64,000 bases of DNA. It comes from Chloroflexota bacterium. GTDB taxonomy: Bacteria; Chloroflexota; Anaerolineae; Aggregatilineales; Phototrophicaceae. Positions 20,601 through 26,931 of this stretch are shown here, piece by piece (positions within the stretch are counted from its first letter, which is position 1; every line of letters starts with the position of its first letter). Where the stretch lies: positions 109,914-173,913 of the forward strand of contig JAPOXG010000025.1 in NCBI GenBank assembly GCA_026707225.1, given 5' to 3'. Below the pieces are notes generated by a model, which was given only the letters and a program-made list of their open reading frames with translations, was not told the origin of the DNA and did no database searches. The position numbers and the translations under genes were made by a program.

Positions 20601-21365
20601 GACCTGCGCCTGAAGGAGCATGGTGCCGAACAGCGCGTCGATATCGCCCTGCAGGGTCCGCGAAGCCGCGATTACTTGCTGGCGCTCGGTGGCAGCGATG
20701 AGGACCTGGCAGCGATCAGGCGGTTGAAGTGGGCGGGCGTGGCGCGGGCGCGTCTCGGCGAATTCGACCTGATTGTCTCGCGCACCGGTTATACCGGCGA
20801 GCGCGTCGCCTACGAGCTCTTCGCGCATCCCGAGCGAGCCGACCAACTCTTCCGGCGGCTTGTTGACATGGGCGTGACGCCTTGCGGCTTGGCGGCTCGC
20901 GACAGCCTGCGCACAGAAGCCGGTCTGCCGCTCTATGGCTTGGAGCTGGCGGGCGAGCTCAATTTGAATCCGGCCGAGGCCGGCTTCGGCGCCTATGTCA
21001 AGCTATACAAACCCTTCTTCATCGGCAAGCGCGCCTTCGTCCGCCACGAGCGGTCACGCAAATTCCAAGTCAGCCGCTTCCGGCTGGACAACAAGGGCGT
21101 GCGCCCGGCCCACTACGGCGATCCAATCGTCAACGCGCGCGGACGCGTCGTTGGGACGGTCACCAGCTGCAATATCGATTCCCAAGGTTTTCAGCTCGGG
21201 CAGGCATTGATGGGACGCGGCTTCCGCAAACCGGGCACGCAGCTCGCGGTCTTTGCGGGGGCTGGACGCGCCAAGCCGACCAATTACGCCGAACTCACCA
21301 TCGGGTCGCGGGCGGTTGTGCCGCAGCCGCTGACGATCTTGACGCGTTTTCCGCGGCGCAAGTGA
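17667..21365 (+). CDS. Fused serine hydroxymethyltransferase / glycine cleavage T-protein (GlyA-GcvT) with repeat insertions
   Basis: A 1232-residue bifunctional protein. Residues 1-~488 are serine hydroxymethyltransferase, with NVQPLSGAPANNAVYSALL and the PLP lysine at Lys267 in SFTSHKTLNGPRG. Residues ~565-660 form a separate small domain (DFLQVATTSDVAALNDGE to DDQDIHAKLPGPVAV). Residues ~790-1232 are aminomethyltransferase (FAGYDMPLWYKSVSEEHAAVRE, DLIVSRTGYTGE, GLAARDSLRTEAGLPLYG). Together they would run glycine cleavage and serine formation with tetrahydrofolate. Low-complexity segments at ~489-564, ~662-783 and ~930-974 are translated repeats, the last one inside the GcvT fold. The start is the ATG at 17667 with AGGAG at 17650-17654; TAGAAT at 17622-17627 is the likely -10 box. 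Confidence 0.92.
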   Translation: MTHNDFLFRGGVDELDPAVAELIRHETARQQEKLILIPSESAVPFAVRNAISSPFHNLYAEGYPLDNSRKMTQSEILDYDQRLPEFRRQADQRYYKGTEYANILESLARRRAAERFAGNGLRADDLFVNVQPLSGAPANNAVYSALLNVGDTVMGMDLIMGGHLTHGSPVNRSGINYSIVSYSICPKTERLDYEQIRDLARERKPRLIIGGFSSYPYQADWAAFRSIADEVGAFLLADVAHVAGLIAAGLYPNPVGIADVVSFTSHKTLNGPRGAVLITHRKDLSRKLDRAVFPGEQGGPHINTMAGLAVALRIADSEQFRDLQRETLANAVRLGNKLQARGLRLPYGGTDTHLLLLDCKTIVGADDTKLSGDMAARILDLAGIVVNRQTIPGDTSALRPSGIRLGTTWVTQRGMGAAEIDELGDIIADVLQACLPFSLTGRLRPLPRAKIDFDLLQTAAARSRELARRIGIDTDAKADGYPHFFTGAAEPPSPADEAPVGAQHQPPPKSPPTASEEAVGATYQVARDAQGSRGRHTMSPLRQHRKGGGVESPAGGGHNIPPLEVSVAGAAAGDFLQVATTSDVAALNDGESQPTRLLERDGSVMASGEITRLSASEYRLNIAGAADRAVAWLRALSDGFVRFDDQDIHAKLPGPVAVKLIGRGEPSPSHPSELREDLQSSFPSLLGKGPGDGVEGGEATSAGYDAKAYHIGINGEKFGMPTPPLGPLPEAAGRGGAKREPLVSADDARAAKSPSIAMGGDLGGGWSEPGGAVEVGSAPLPMFVPDSAPARPLLETPLHSLHLELGAKMAPFAGYDMPLWYKSVSEEHAAVREDAGIFDVAHMGVFDLRGRGALAFLDQVATNDVRRLKVGGSHYTYLLDVDGIPLDDLMIYRLAEDHFLAVVNASNNDKNWAWLNAVIAGEVMIDRSHPSRRIAPAPTPSPADEEPVGATYQVARNAQGKGGRHNMSPLQQPRFVLRDLRLKEHGAEQRVDIALQGPRSRDYLLALGGSDEDLAAIRRLKWAGVARARLGEFDLIVSRTGYTGERVAYELFAHPERADQLFRRLVDMGVTPCGLAARDSLRTEAGLPLYGLELAGELNLNPAEAGFGAYVKLYKPFFIGKRAFVRHERSRKFQVSRFRLDNKGVRPAHYGDPIVNARGRVVGTVTSCNIDSQGFQLGQALMGRGFRKPGTQLAVFAGAGRAKPTNYAELTIGSRAVVPQPLTILTRFPRRK
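19135..19357 (+). repeat. In-frame repeat insertion 1, including a 70-bp double-hairpin element (copy A)
   Basis: The core, 19221-19290, has outer arms GTAGGGGCGAC and GTCGCCCCTAC (perfect 11-bp inverted repeat). Inside are two smaller hairpins: GGGCGACC/GGTCGCCC (19225-19245) and GGGCGACAT/ATGTCGCCC (19266-19286). It is flanked by a partial copy (GTAGGGGCG near 19160) and C-rich repeat sequence. The whole block stays open in the GlyA-GcvT frame and is read as VGATYQVARDAQG and GRHTMSPL. Confidence 0.85.
19651..20013 (+). repeat. In-frame repeat insertion 2, composite G/C-rich repeats
   Basis: A mosaic of G- and C-runs in the linker before the GcvT domain. It contains a 46-bp unit (19680-19725) that recurs at 23038-23083 with 40 of 46 bases identical. 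Within it GGAGGA and TCCTCC can pair. Further down are GGGGGGGG tracts at 19941-19948 and 19954-19961. It codes for Pro/Gly/Ser-rich low-complexity protein without stops. Confidence 0.75.
20455..20590 (+). repeat. In-frame repeat insertion 3, 70-bp double-hairpin element (copy B)
   Basis: The core at 20508-20577 matches copy A at 63 of 70 positions and keeps the same outer 11-bp arms. The second inner hairpin is improved to GGGCGACATA/TATGTCGCCC around one base. It interrupts the GcvT domain between the MIDRSHPS and FVLRDLRL segments, reading as VGATYQVARNAQG and GRHNMSPL. Confidence 0.85.
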
Positions 21366-21373
21366 GGCGACAC

Positions 21374-22345
21374 TTAGACGACGCCATTTTGCAGCAAATA
21401 TATCAGAACCGTCAACGATAGCGGGCTGAGCAGCGTGGTCGTCATGATCAAGTTGAGCGCCAAATCGCGGTCGGTGTCAAATTCATAAGCCAGGATGAGC
21501 GTCAGCACCGCGGTTGGCATGCCCGCTTGCAAGATGAAGGCGGAACGCGCGGCGCCATGCAAGCCGAGCAGGGAGGCGCAGACAATCGCGAGCAGTGGCG
21601 CCAACAGCAAGCGTATCGCCGTGCCTGAGAGCAACAGCCGCCAGCGGTCGGGCTTGCGGAATCCGCCCAGCTGCAAACCGAGCAGCACCAACATCAAGGG
21701 GATGGACGCATCCGCCAGCAGTTGCGAGCTGCGGCTGAGCGCCGGCGGCAATTCGATAATTCCAGCCGCCTTGAGCGCCAGCGCCAGCGCCAGCGCGTAA
21801 ACCACGGGCGTGCGCAAGACGTTCTGAATCGACTTCAGCATCGACGCCGCCCCGCTCGAAGACACGTAAGGTCCCAGTGTCCAGGCGACAGTCGAGCCGG
21901 CGATGTAAATGATGACCGCGTATGTCAGCGCCGCTTCGCCAAAAGCGAAACTGACGATGGAAAGGCCGAAGTTGGCGCCGTTAAAGACAAATGTGGCGAC
22001 CAGTGCCGTGGCAAATTCGCGCCTACTGATCTGGGTGGCGCGTAAGCACTGCCGCCTCTGGTGGGTTGATGCGGCCGCCTGCAGCCCGCGCAGGACCAGG
22101 AAGGCAATCGCGCCGACCGCGGCCATCAGCGCCAGCGTGCCGATATAAACGCGCAGGAAATCGCTGCCGCTGATGTCGCTCGTGTAAACAGCGTCAAAAG
22201 CCAGAGCCGGCGCGAAGACATAGAACATCATGCGGGAAATCGTCGCCGGATCGACATGCAGTCGGCGGCGCAAAACGACGCCGACCGCCGCAATCGCCAG
22301 CACCGGGATCATGTTGTCGACGAAGATGTTCAGAAGCGCGAGCAT
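21374..22345 (-). CDS. AEC-family transporter (auxin efflux carrier-like permease)
   Basis: A 323-residue integral membrane protein with about ten hydrophobic segments in two halves, starting LALLNIFVDNMIPVLAIAAVGVVL. The family signature is visible as the N-terminal conserved FAPALAFDAVY and the C-terminal QAGMPTAVLTLILAYEFDTD. Family members export organic acids, amino acids or auxin-like compounds; the substrate here is unknown. It lies between the two parts of the glycine-cleavage locus, tail-to-tail with glyA-gcvT (8-bp gap) and 101 bp downstream of gcvPB on the same strand, so it may be read through from the gcv operon. Confidence 0.87.
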   Translation of the reverse strand: MLALLNIFVDNMIPVLAIAAVGVVLRRRLHVDPATISRMMFYVFAPALAFDAVYTSDISGSDFLRVYIGTLALMAAVGAIAFLVLRGLQAAASTHQRRQCLRATQISRREFATALVATFVFNGANFGLSIVSFAFGEAALTYAVIIYIAGSTVAWTLGPYVSSSGAASMLKSIQNVLRTPVVYALALALALKAAGIIELPPALSRSSQLLADASIPLMLVLLGLQLGGFRKPDRWRLLLSGTAIRLLLAPLLAIVCASLLGLHGAARSAFILQAGMPTAVLTLILAYEFDTDRDLALNLIMTTTLLSPLSLTVLIYLLQNGVV

Positions 22346-22415
22346 GAGATGAGACAGCTTAAATCGTCGGCGGGGTCAGTTGAGCGCCTATGATAATTGC
22401 GTCAATGTGAGACTT

Positions 22416-22441
22416 GTAGGGGCGACCTATCAGGTCGCCCG
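22416..22441. repeat. Half copy (copy C) of the palindromic element next to the gcvPB stop
   Basis: GTAGGGGCGACC, a four-base loop region, then GGTCGCCCG: the first half of the 70-bp element, keeping the first hairpin and lacking the second. It is intergenic, ending 4 bp from the gcvPB stop codon, and could also act as a 3'-end RNA hairpin of the gcv transcript. Confidence 0.8.
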
Positions 22442-22445
22442 CCAG

Positions 22446-24080
22446 TTAGTGTGGCAACGCCGGCGCGCAGCAGAGCACCAGCTCCTTAGCCGCCCGCACC
22501 TCGTCCAGCCGGCGCACGGGCGCAGTATGGGGCGCCTGGCGCAGCAGCTCCGGGTCGCGGCGCGCTTCTTCCGCGATTTTCTCCATCGCCGCCACAAATT
22601 CGTCGAGCTCGGCTTTGGTCTCGGTCTCGGTAGGCTCGATCAGCAGCGCTTCCGGCACGATCAGCGGGAAGTAATTCGTGGGCGGGTGGAAGCCGTAATC
22701 CATCAGCCGCTTGGAAATGTCCAGCGCATGCACGTCCTCAGCGTCGGCGAAGTGGCCCTCCAGCACGAATTCATGCCCGCAATAGCGCGGGTATGGCACG
22801 GTATAAGTCGCCATCAGCTTGGCGCGCAGGTAGTTGGCGTTGAGCACGGCATAGCGCGTCACATCGCGGATGCCGCTGTCGCCGTAAACGCGGATGTAGG
22901 CGTAGGCGCGCAGGTGCATGCCGAAGTTGCCGTGGAAGGCTTTCAGCCGCCCGATGCTCTTCTCCGGCATGACGAAGCCGTAGAGGGGCGGTTCGGCATC
23001 CCTCACCCCAACCCCCCCCCCCCCTAAATCCCCCCCCAGCGAGCTAAGGGGGGACTTGGAACTCCCCTTCCCTAGTTCACTGGAATTCCGCCCCCCGTCG
23101 AGCGGGGGGACCGAGGGGGGGACAGGGCCGGGGGATGGGGTTCGGGGGGGTTGCTCCTCCACCATCTCGACTATCGGTCCCGGCAGATAAGGCGCCAGCT
23201 TCTCGTTGACGCCGACCGCGCCGCTGCCCGGTCCCCCGCCGCCGTGAGGCGTGGAGAAGGTCTTGTGCAGATTGTAGTGCATGACATCGAAGCCCAGCGC
23301 GCCCGGCTTGACGGCCGCCATCAGGGCATTCATATTGGCGCCGTCCATGTACATCAGCCCGCCCGCGTCATGCACCGTGGCGATCACCTCGAGGATAGTC
23401 GATTCAAACAAGCCCAAGGTGCTGGGCACGGTGATCATCATGCCGGCGATGCGGTCGCGCAGCTCGCCTTCGCAGGCGGCGTGCAGAGCGTCCATATCGA
23501 CATTGCCCTGGTCATTCGAAGGCAGCTCCAGCACATCCATGCCGGCCATCGTGACGGTCGCCGGATTGGTGCCATGGGCGCTATTGGGCACGAGAATGAG
23601 ATCGCGCTGGCCCTCGCCGCGGTCGATATGATACTGGCGGATCATGAGGATGCCGGCGAATTCGCCCTGGGCGCCCGCGGCCGGCGTCAGGCTGACGGCC
23701 GGAAAGCCGCTGATTTCGCCCAGCCATTTCTGAAGCTCGTGCATGAGGAAGAGCGCCCCCTGCGAGCCGCTTTCGTCGGTCAGCGGGTGCAGCTGGGCAA
23801 AGCCGGGCAGGCGCGCGGCATCCTCATTAATCTTCGGGTTGTACTTCATCGTGCAGGAACCCAGCGGGTACATGCCCTGGTCGATGGAGTAATTGAGTTT
23901 GCTCAGCTTGACAAAGTGGCGCACCACCTGGACTTCGCCCACTTCGGGCAGCGCCAGCTCCTCGCGCATCAGCGCCGCCGGCAGCTCCACCTTGGGCACA
24001 TCGCATTCGGGCAGGTTGACGCCCAGGCGCCCCGGCGAGCCGATGTCGTAGATCAGTGGCTGCAAGAGTTCGGTGCTCAT
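22446..24080 (-). CDS. gcvPB: Glycine dehydrogenase (decarboxylating) subunit 2
   Basis: C-terminal half of the P-protein, 544 residues. The PLP lysine is Lys273 in MHYNLHKTFSTPHGGGGPG. Other family blocks are YPLGSCTMKYNPK and MDGANMNALM. With GcvPA it decarboxylates glycine and passes the aminomethyl group to lipoyl-GcvH. Residues ~309-363 are an extra Pro/Gly/Ser-rich segment, absent from ordinary GcvPB, encoded by a repeat insertion and placed between PGPIVEMVEE and YGFVMPEKSIGRL. The start codon overlaps the gcvPA stop by one base (TGATG). Confidence 0.95.
   Translation of the reverse strand: MSTELLQPLIYDIGSPGRLGVNLPECDVPKVELPAALMREELALPEVGEVQVVRHFVKLSKLNYSIDQGMYPLGSCTMKYNPKINEDAARLPGFAQLHPLTDESGSQGALFLMHELQKWLGEISGFPAVSLTPAAGAQGEFAGILMIRQYHIDRGEGQRDLILVPNSAHGTNPATVTMAGMDVLELPSNDQGNVDMDALHAACEGELRDRIAGMMITVPSTLGLFESTILEVIATVHDAGGLMYMDGANMNALMAAVKPGALGFDVMHYNLHKTFSTPHGGGGPGSGAVGVNEKLAPYLPGPIVEMVEEQPPRTPSPGPVPPSVPPLDGGRNSSELGKGSSKSPLSSLGGDLGGGGVGVRDAEPPLYGFVMPEKSIGRLKAFHGNFGMHLRAYAYIRVYGDSGIRDVTRYAVLNANYLRAKLMATYTVPYPRYCGHEFVLEGHFADAEDVHALDISKRLMDYGFHPPTNYFPLIVPEALLIEPTETETKAELDEFVAAMEKIAEEARRDPELLRQAPHTAPVRRLDEVRAAKELVLCCAPALPH
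22995..23155 (-). repeat. In-frame repeat insertion in gcvPB with a 13-C tract
   Basis: It contains the 46-bp unit (23038-23083) shared with GlyA-GcvT insertion 2, but read on the opposite strand. A nested inverted repeat, CCGCCCCCC and GGGGGG near 23090-23105, interrupts the part that is contiguous in the other copy. A run of 13 Cs lies at 23012-23024. The frame is kept and yields about 55 low-complexity residues. Confidence 0.8.
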
Positions 24081-25414
24081 CAGCTAAGCCCTCCCAGGAT
24101 CTCGACCAGGCGGTCGATTTCTTCCTTGGCGTTCATCTCGGTGACGCAGAGCAGCATGCGGTCGTTCAAGTGGAAGTAATGCGCTCCCAGGTCAAAACCG
24201 CCGATGACGCCCTCAGCCAGCAGCGCTTCGTTGATCTCGGCGATTGGGCGCGGGCAGGAAACAACAAACTCGTTGAAGAAGGGCTTGCTCATATCGACGC
24301 TGTAGCCGTCGAGACGGTTGATCTCGTTGGCGGCGTAATGCGCCTTGTGATAATTTAGCTCGCCCACCTTACGCAGTCCATTCTTGCCCATCAGCGCCAT
24401 GTAGACCGATGCCGAGAGCGCCATCAGCCCCTGATTGGTGCAGATATTGCTGCTGGCGCGCTCCCGCTTGATGTCTTGCTCGCGCGGGCGCAGCGTCATG
24501 ACGAAGGCGCGCTTGCCATCGGCGTCAAGCGTCTCGCCGATGATACGACCCGCGATGCGGCGCACGTACTTCTGCCTGATGGCGAAGTAGCCGAGGTAGG
24601 GTCCGCCGAAGCCCAGCGGCACACCCATTGGCTGCGCCTCGCCCACGACGATGTCGGCGCCCAGCTCGCCCGGGCTCTTGAAGATTGACAGCGCCATCGG
24701 GTTGGCGACCATCACCAGCAGAGCGCCGGCATCATGCACGGCGTCGGCCAGCGCCGTCAGATCATCGATCTGGCCGAAAAAGTCGGGATATTGAACAGCG
24801 AGCATCGCCGTGTTCTCGTCGAGCATTTCCATCAGATCGACGATCTCGCCGCGTCCGCGGTCGCCGATGATGCGGATGTCGCGGCCTTGATGGTAGGTGC
24901 GGACGACTTCGCGGTACTGCGGATGAATGGCGTGGCTAAGAATGACTTTCTTGCGTCTGTGCCTGGCGACTTCAAGGGCGACGGTGACGGCTTCAGCCAG
25001 GCTGGTGGCGCCGTCATAATGGCTGGCGTTGGCCGCGTTCATGCCGGTAAGGGCGCACATCATGGATTGATATTCGTAGGTCGCTTGCAGCGTGCCTTGC
25101 GATATCTCCGGCTGGTAAGGCGTGTAAGCGGTGTAAAACTCGCCGCGCAACAGGATATGGTTGACGACCGACGGAATGAAATGGTGATAGGCGCCGGCCC
25201 CGCGAAAGATGGCGAAGTCCTGCGCATGGTCGTTCGCCTCGCTGATGGCCAGCATTTCGGCCGCCACTTCCATCTCACTCATGGGCGGCGGCAATTCCAG
25301 CTTGGGGAAGCGATGCGTCGCCGGCGCCGCCTCGAACAAGGCCTCAATTGCATCGACGCCGATTGCCCCCAGCATTTGCTGCGTTTCGTTTGCCGTATGC
25401 GGTATGTAACTCAC
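24080..25414 (-). CDS. gcvPA: Glycine dehydrogenase (decarboxylating) subunit 1
   Basis: N-terminal half of the split P-protein, 444 residues, the normal length. It begins YIPHTANETQQML as in the family and contains FRGAGAYHHFIPSVV, GEFYTAYTPYQPEISQGTLQ and TNQGLMALSASVYM. The start is GTG at 25414, decided by alignment to the family start and by AGGAGAGAGGAT upstream; the longer open frame to 25471 is Arg-rich and not conserved. It forms an operon with gcvH upstream (93-bp gap) and gcvPB downstream (1-base overlap). No repeat insertion is present in this gene. Confidence 0.95.
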   Translation of the reverse strand: MSYIPHTANETQQMLGAIGVDAIEALFEAAPATHRFPKLELPPPMSEMEVAAEMLAISEANDHAQDFAIFRGAGAYHHFIPSVVNHILLRGEFYTAYTPYQPEISQGTLQATYEYQSMMCALTGMNAANASHYDGATSLAEAVTVALEVARHRRKKVILSHAIHPQYREVVRTYHQGRDIRIIGDRGRGEIVDLMEMLDENTAMLAVQYPDFFGQIDDLTALADAVHDAGALLVMVANPMALSIFKSPGELGADIVVGEAQPMGVPLGFGGPYLGYFAIRQKYVRRIAGRIIGETLDADGKRAFVMTLRPREQDIKRERASSNICTNQGLMALSASVYMALMGKNGLRKVGELNYHKAHYAANEINRLDGYSVDMSKPFFNEFVVSCPRPIAEINEALLAEGVIGGFDLGAHYFHLNDRMLLCVTEMNAKEEIDRLVEILGGLS

Positions 25415-25507
25415 TTTTTGTCGATCCTCTCTCCTGCCTTTCGGGCCGCTGAAAGCGGGTCGCCGCGCCAAGTCCCGTCCGGCGGCGGCATAGCCGTCTG
25501 CGCGGGC

Positions 25508-25900
25508 CTAGCGGCTGTCGCAATAAGCGTCATATCCAGAGGCGTCCATTAATCCAGCCAGCGGCGCCAGGTCGCTCGCTCGGACCTTGACCATCCAGCC
25601 GGCGCCAAAGGGATCGGCGTTCAACGTCTCGGGCGAGTCCTCAAGCGCGGAATTGACTTCGATGATCTCGCCGGCGACGGCGCTGTATAATTCGGAGGCC
25701 GCCTTCACCGATTCAACTTCTCCGAAAGAATCGCCGGCGTCCACGTCATCGCCCGCGTCCCTGAATTCGACATAAACAATATCATTCAGCTGATCCTGCG
25801 CATAATCCGTGATGCCAATCGTCACCACATCACCGTCCACGGCAAACCACTCATCGGTCTCCGCATATCTTAAGTTCGCCGGTGTCTTCCAGTCCCCCAT
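25508..25900 (-). CDS. gcvH: Glycine cleavage system H protein
   Basis: A 130-residue lipoyl carrier protein. The lipoylated lysine is Lys66 in EVESVKAASELY, and YAETDEWFAVDGDVVTIGITDYAQDQLND is the typical N-terminal hammerhead region, here split over about residues 12-40. It shuttles the aminomethyl group from GcvPA/GcvPB to the T domain. The start is the ATG at 25900, preceded by GAGGAGGG. It is the first gene after the glycine riboswitch and terminator. Confidence 0.95.
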   Translation of the reverse strand: MGDWKTPANLRYAETDEWFAVDGDVVTIGITDYAQDQLNDIVYVEFRDAGDDVDAGDSFGEVESVKAASELYSAVAGEIIEVNSALEDSPETLNADPFGAGWMVKVRASDLAPLAGLMDASGYDAYCDSR

Positions 25901-25926
25901 CGTTACCCTCCTCAAGCGTTTGCAAT

Positions 25927-25960
25927 AAAAAAGGGCGCAACTCATGCCGAGAATGCGCCC
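25927..25960 (-). terminator. Expression-platform terminator of the glycine riboswitch
   Basis: Read on the minus strand, GGGCGCA pairs with TGCGCCC around a 14-base loop in which CTC and GAG can also pair. Six Ts follow. It lies between the aptamer and the gcvH ribosome-binding site, the expected place for ligand-controlled attenuation. Confidence 0.85.
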
Positions 25961-25994
25961 TGTCGGCCTGCCTGACCTTCAGAGTGTCTTGCCC

Positions 25995-26092
25995 CTAGAA
26001 TCCTTTTGCCTGAGAGTTTCACGCAAGTTGGCTAACTTGTCGCTTGCCCCTTCGGCGTCCTGTTCCTTGACAGAATCTCTCTTCCAGCAGCA
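25995..26092 (-). ncRNA. Glycine riboswitch aptamer
   Basis: The minus strand shows the conserved glycine-aptamer segments in order: GGAAGAGAGATTCTG at 26085-26071, GCCGAAGGGGCAAGC near 26055-26041, and CTCTCAGGCAAAAGGATTC near 26014-25998. GAGAG and CTCTC form the P1/P3a-type pairing. Downstream, GGGGCAAGACACTCTG (about 25994-25979) looks like a degenerate partner, as in single aptamers with a ghost aptamer. With the terminator at 25927-25960 it should switch on gcvH-gcvPA-gcvPB when glycine is abundant; this follows known behaviour of the class. Confidence 0.92.
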
Positions 26093-26097
26093 GCATC

Positions 26098-26126
26098 ATT
26101 CTAGCGACTTTCACGCCCGTCCGCAA
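26098..26126 (-). promoter_or_regulatory. Promoter of the riboswitch-gcvH operon
   Basis: On the minus strand TTGCGG (plus 26121-26126) and TAGAAT (plus 26098-26103) are spaced by exactly 17 bp. They would start transcription just ahead of the aptamer. Confidence 0.65.
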
Positions 26127-26240
26127 CTAGCGCATGTGATTCCCGGGCGTGCCGGTCCCCGGCTTCGACTACATCAATTCCCCCGTTACTGCTAAAATCA
26201 ACCCACGATTGTCGCGCCGCAAAGAAACAGGGTTGCATCG

Positions 26241-26921
26241 GTGAAAAGCAAGCGAAAATCAGAAAGTTTCGCGCGTCTGCTCTATGGCATGATCGCGGGC
26301 CTGCTCACCGGCATCGCCGCTTTGACCATCTATCTTGCGCAGGATCAACTGCGGGAACCAGAGGCGGCAGATTCCGGTCACTCCAGTGATGTAGATAAAC
26401 ATAGGTTTGACGGCGCGATACGAATAGCGCCGCCAATCGACGTGCCAGATTTCACCCTCAGCAATCAAGATGGGCAGACCTTCGAGCTTAGCGACCTGCG
26501 CGGACGCCATATCCTGCTGACCTTTGGCTTCACGAATTGCCCCGATATATGTCCATTGACGCTGAGCGACTTCCAACAAGTCAAAGACATGCTCGGCGAT
26601 CGCGCCGAAGAGGTGGCATTCGTCTTCATAAGCGTCGATGGGCGCCGCGATTCGCCCGCCGTCCTGCGCGGCTATTTTGAATATCGCCAACTGGACGGCA
26701 TCATTGCCTTGACCGGCAGCGAAGAGATGGTGCGCGCTATCGGGGCGCCCATGGGGCTCTCGTTTGAAGTCAGCGGCGATGCTTCCGCCGGCGCCTACAC
26801 CGTGAACCACACAGCCGGCTCGTTCTTGCTCGATGCCAGCGGGCGCTGGATCATGCGCTACCAATTCGGCCTGCCGCCCGACCGGATTGCCGTAGAACTG
26901 CGAACGCTTTTGAAGGATTAG
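26241..26921 (+). CDS. SCO1/SenC family copper-binding thioredoxin-fold protein
   Basis: A 226-residue protein with an N-terminal signal anchor (residues ~12-33) and an extracytoplasmic thioredoxin-like domain. The copper site is complete: Cys100 and Cys104 in FTNCPDICPL and His190 in VNHTAGSF. It probably helps assemble the CuA centre of cytochrome c oxidase, which suggests an aerobic respiratory chain. The start is GTG with AGGG upstream. A TAAAAT at 26193-26198 may be its -10 box. It is divergent from the gcv operon and convergent with alr. Confidence 0.92.
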   Translation: MKSKRKSESFARLLYGMIAGLLTGIAALTIYLAQDQLREPEAADSGHSSDVDKHRFDGAIRIAPPIDVPDFTLSNQDGQTFELSDLRGRHILLTFGFTNCPDICPLTLSDFQQVKDMLGDRAEEVAFVFISVDGRRDSPAVLRGYFEYRQLDGIIALTGSEEMVRAIGAPMGLSFEVSGDASAGAYTVNHTAGSFLLDASGRWIMRYQFGLPPDRIAVELRTLLKD

Positions 26922-26931
26922 GACACGAGCG

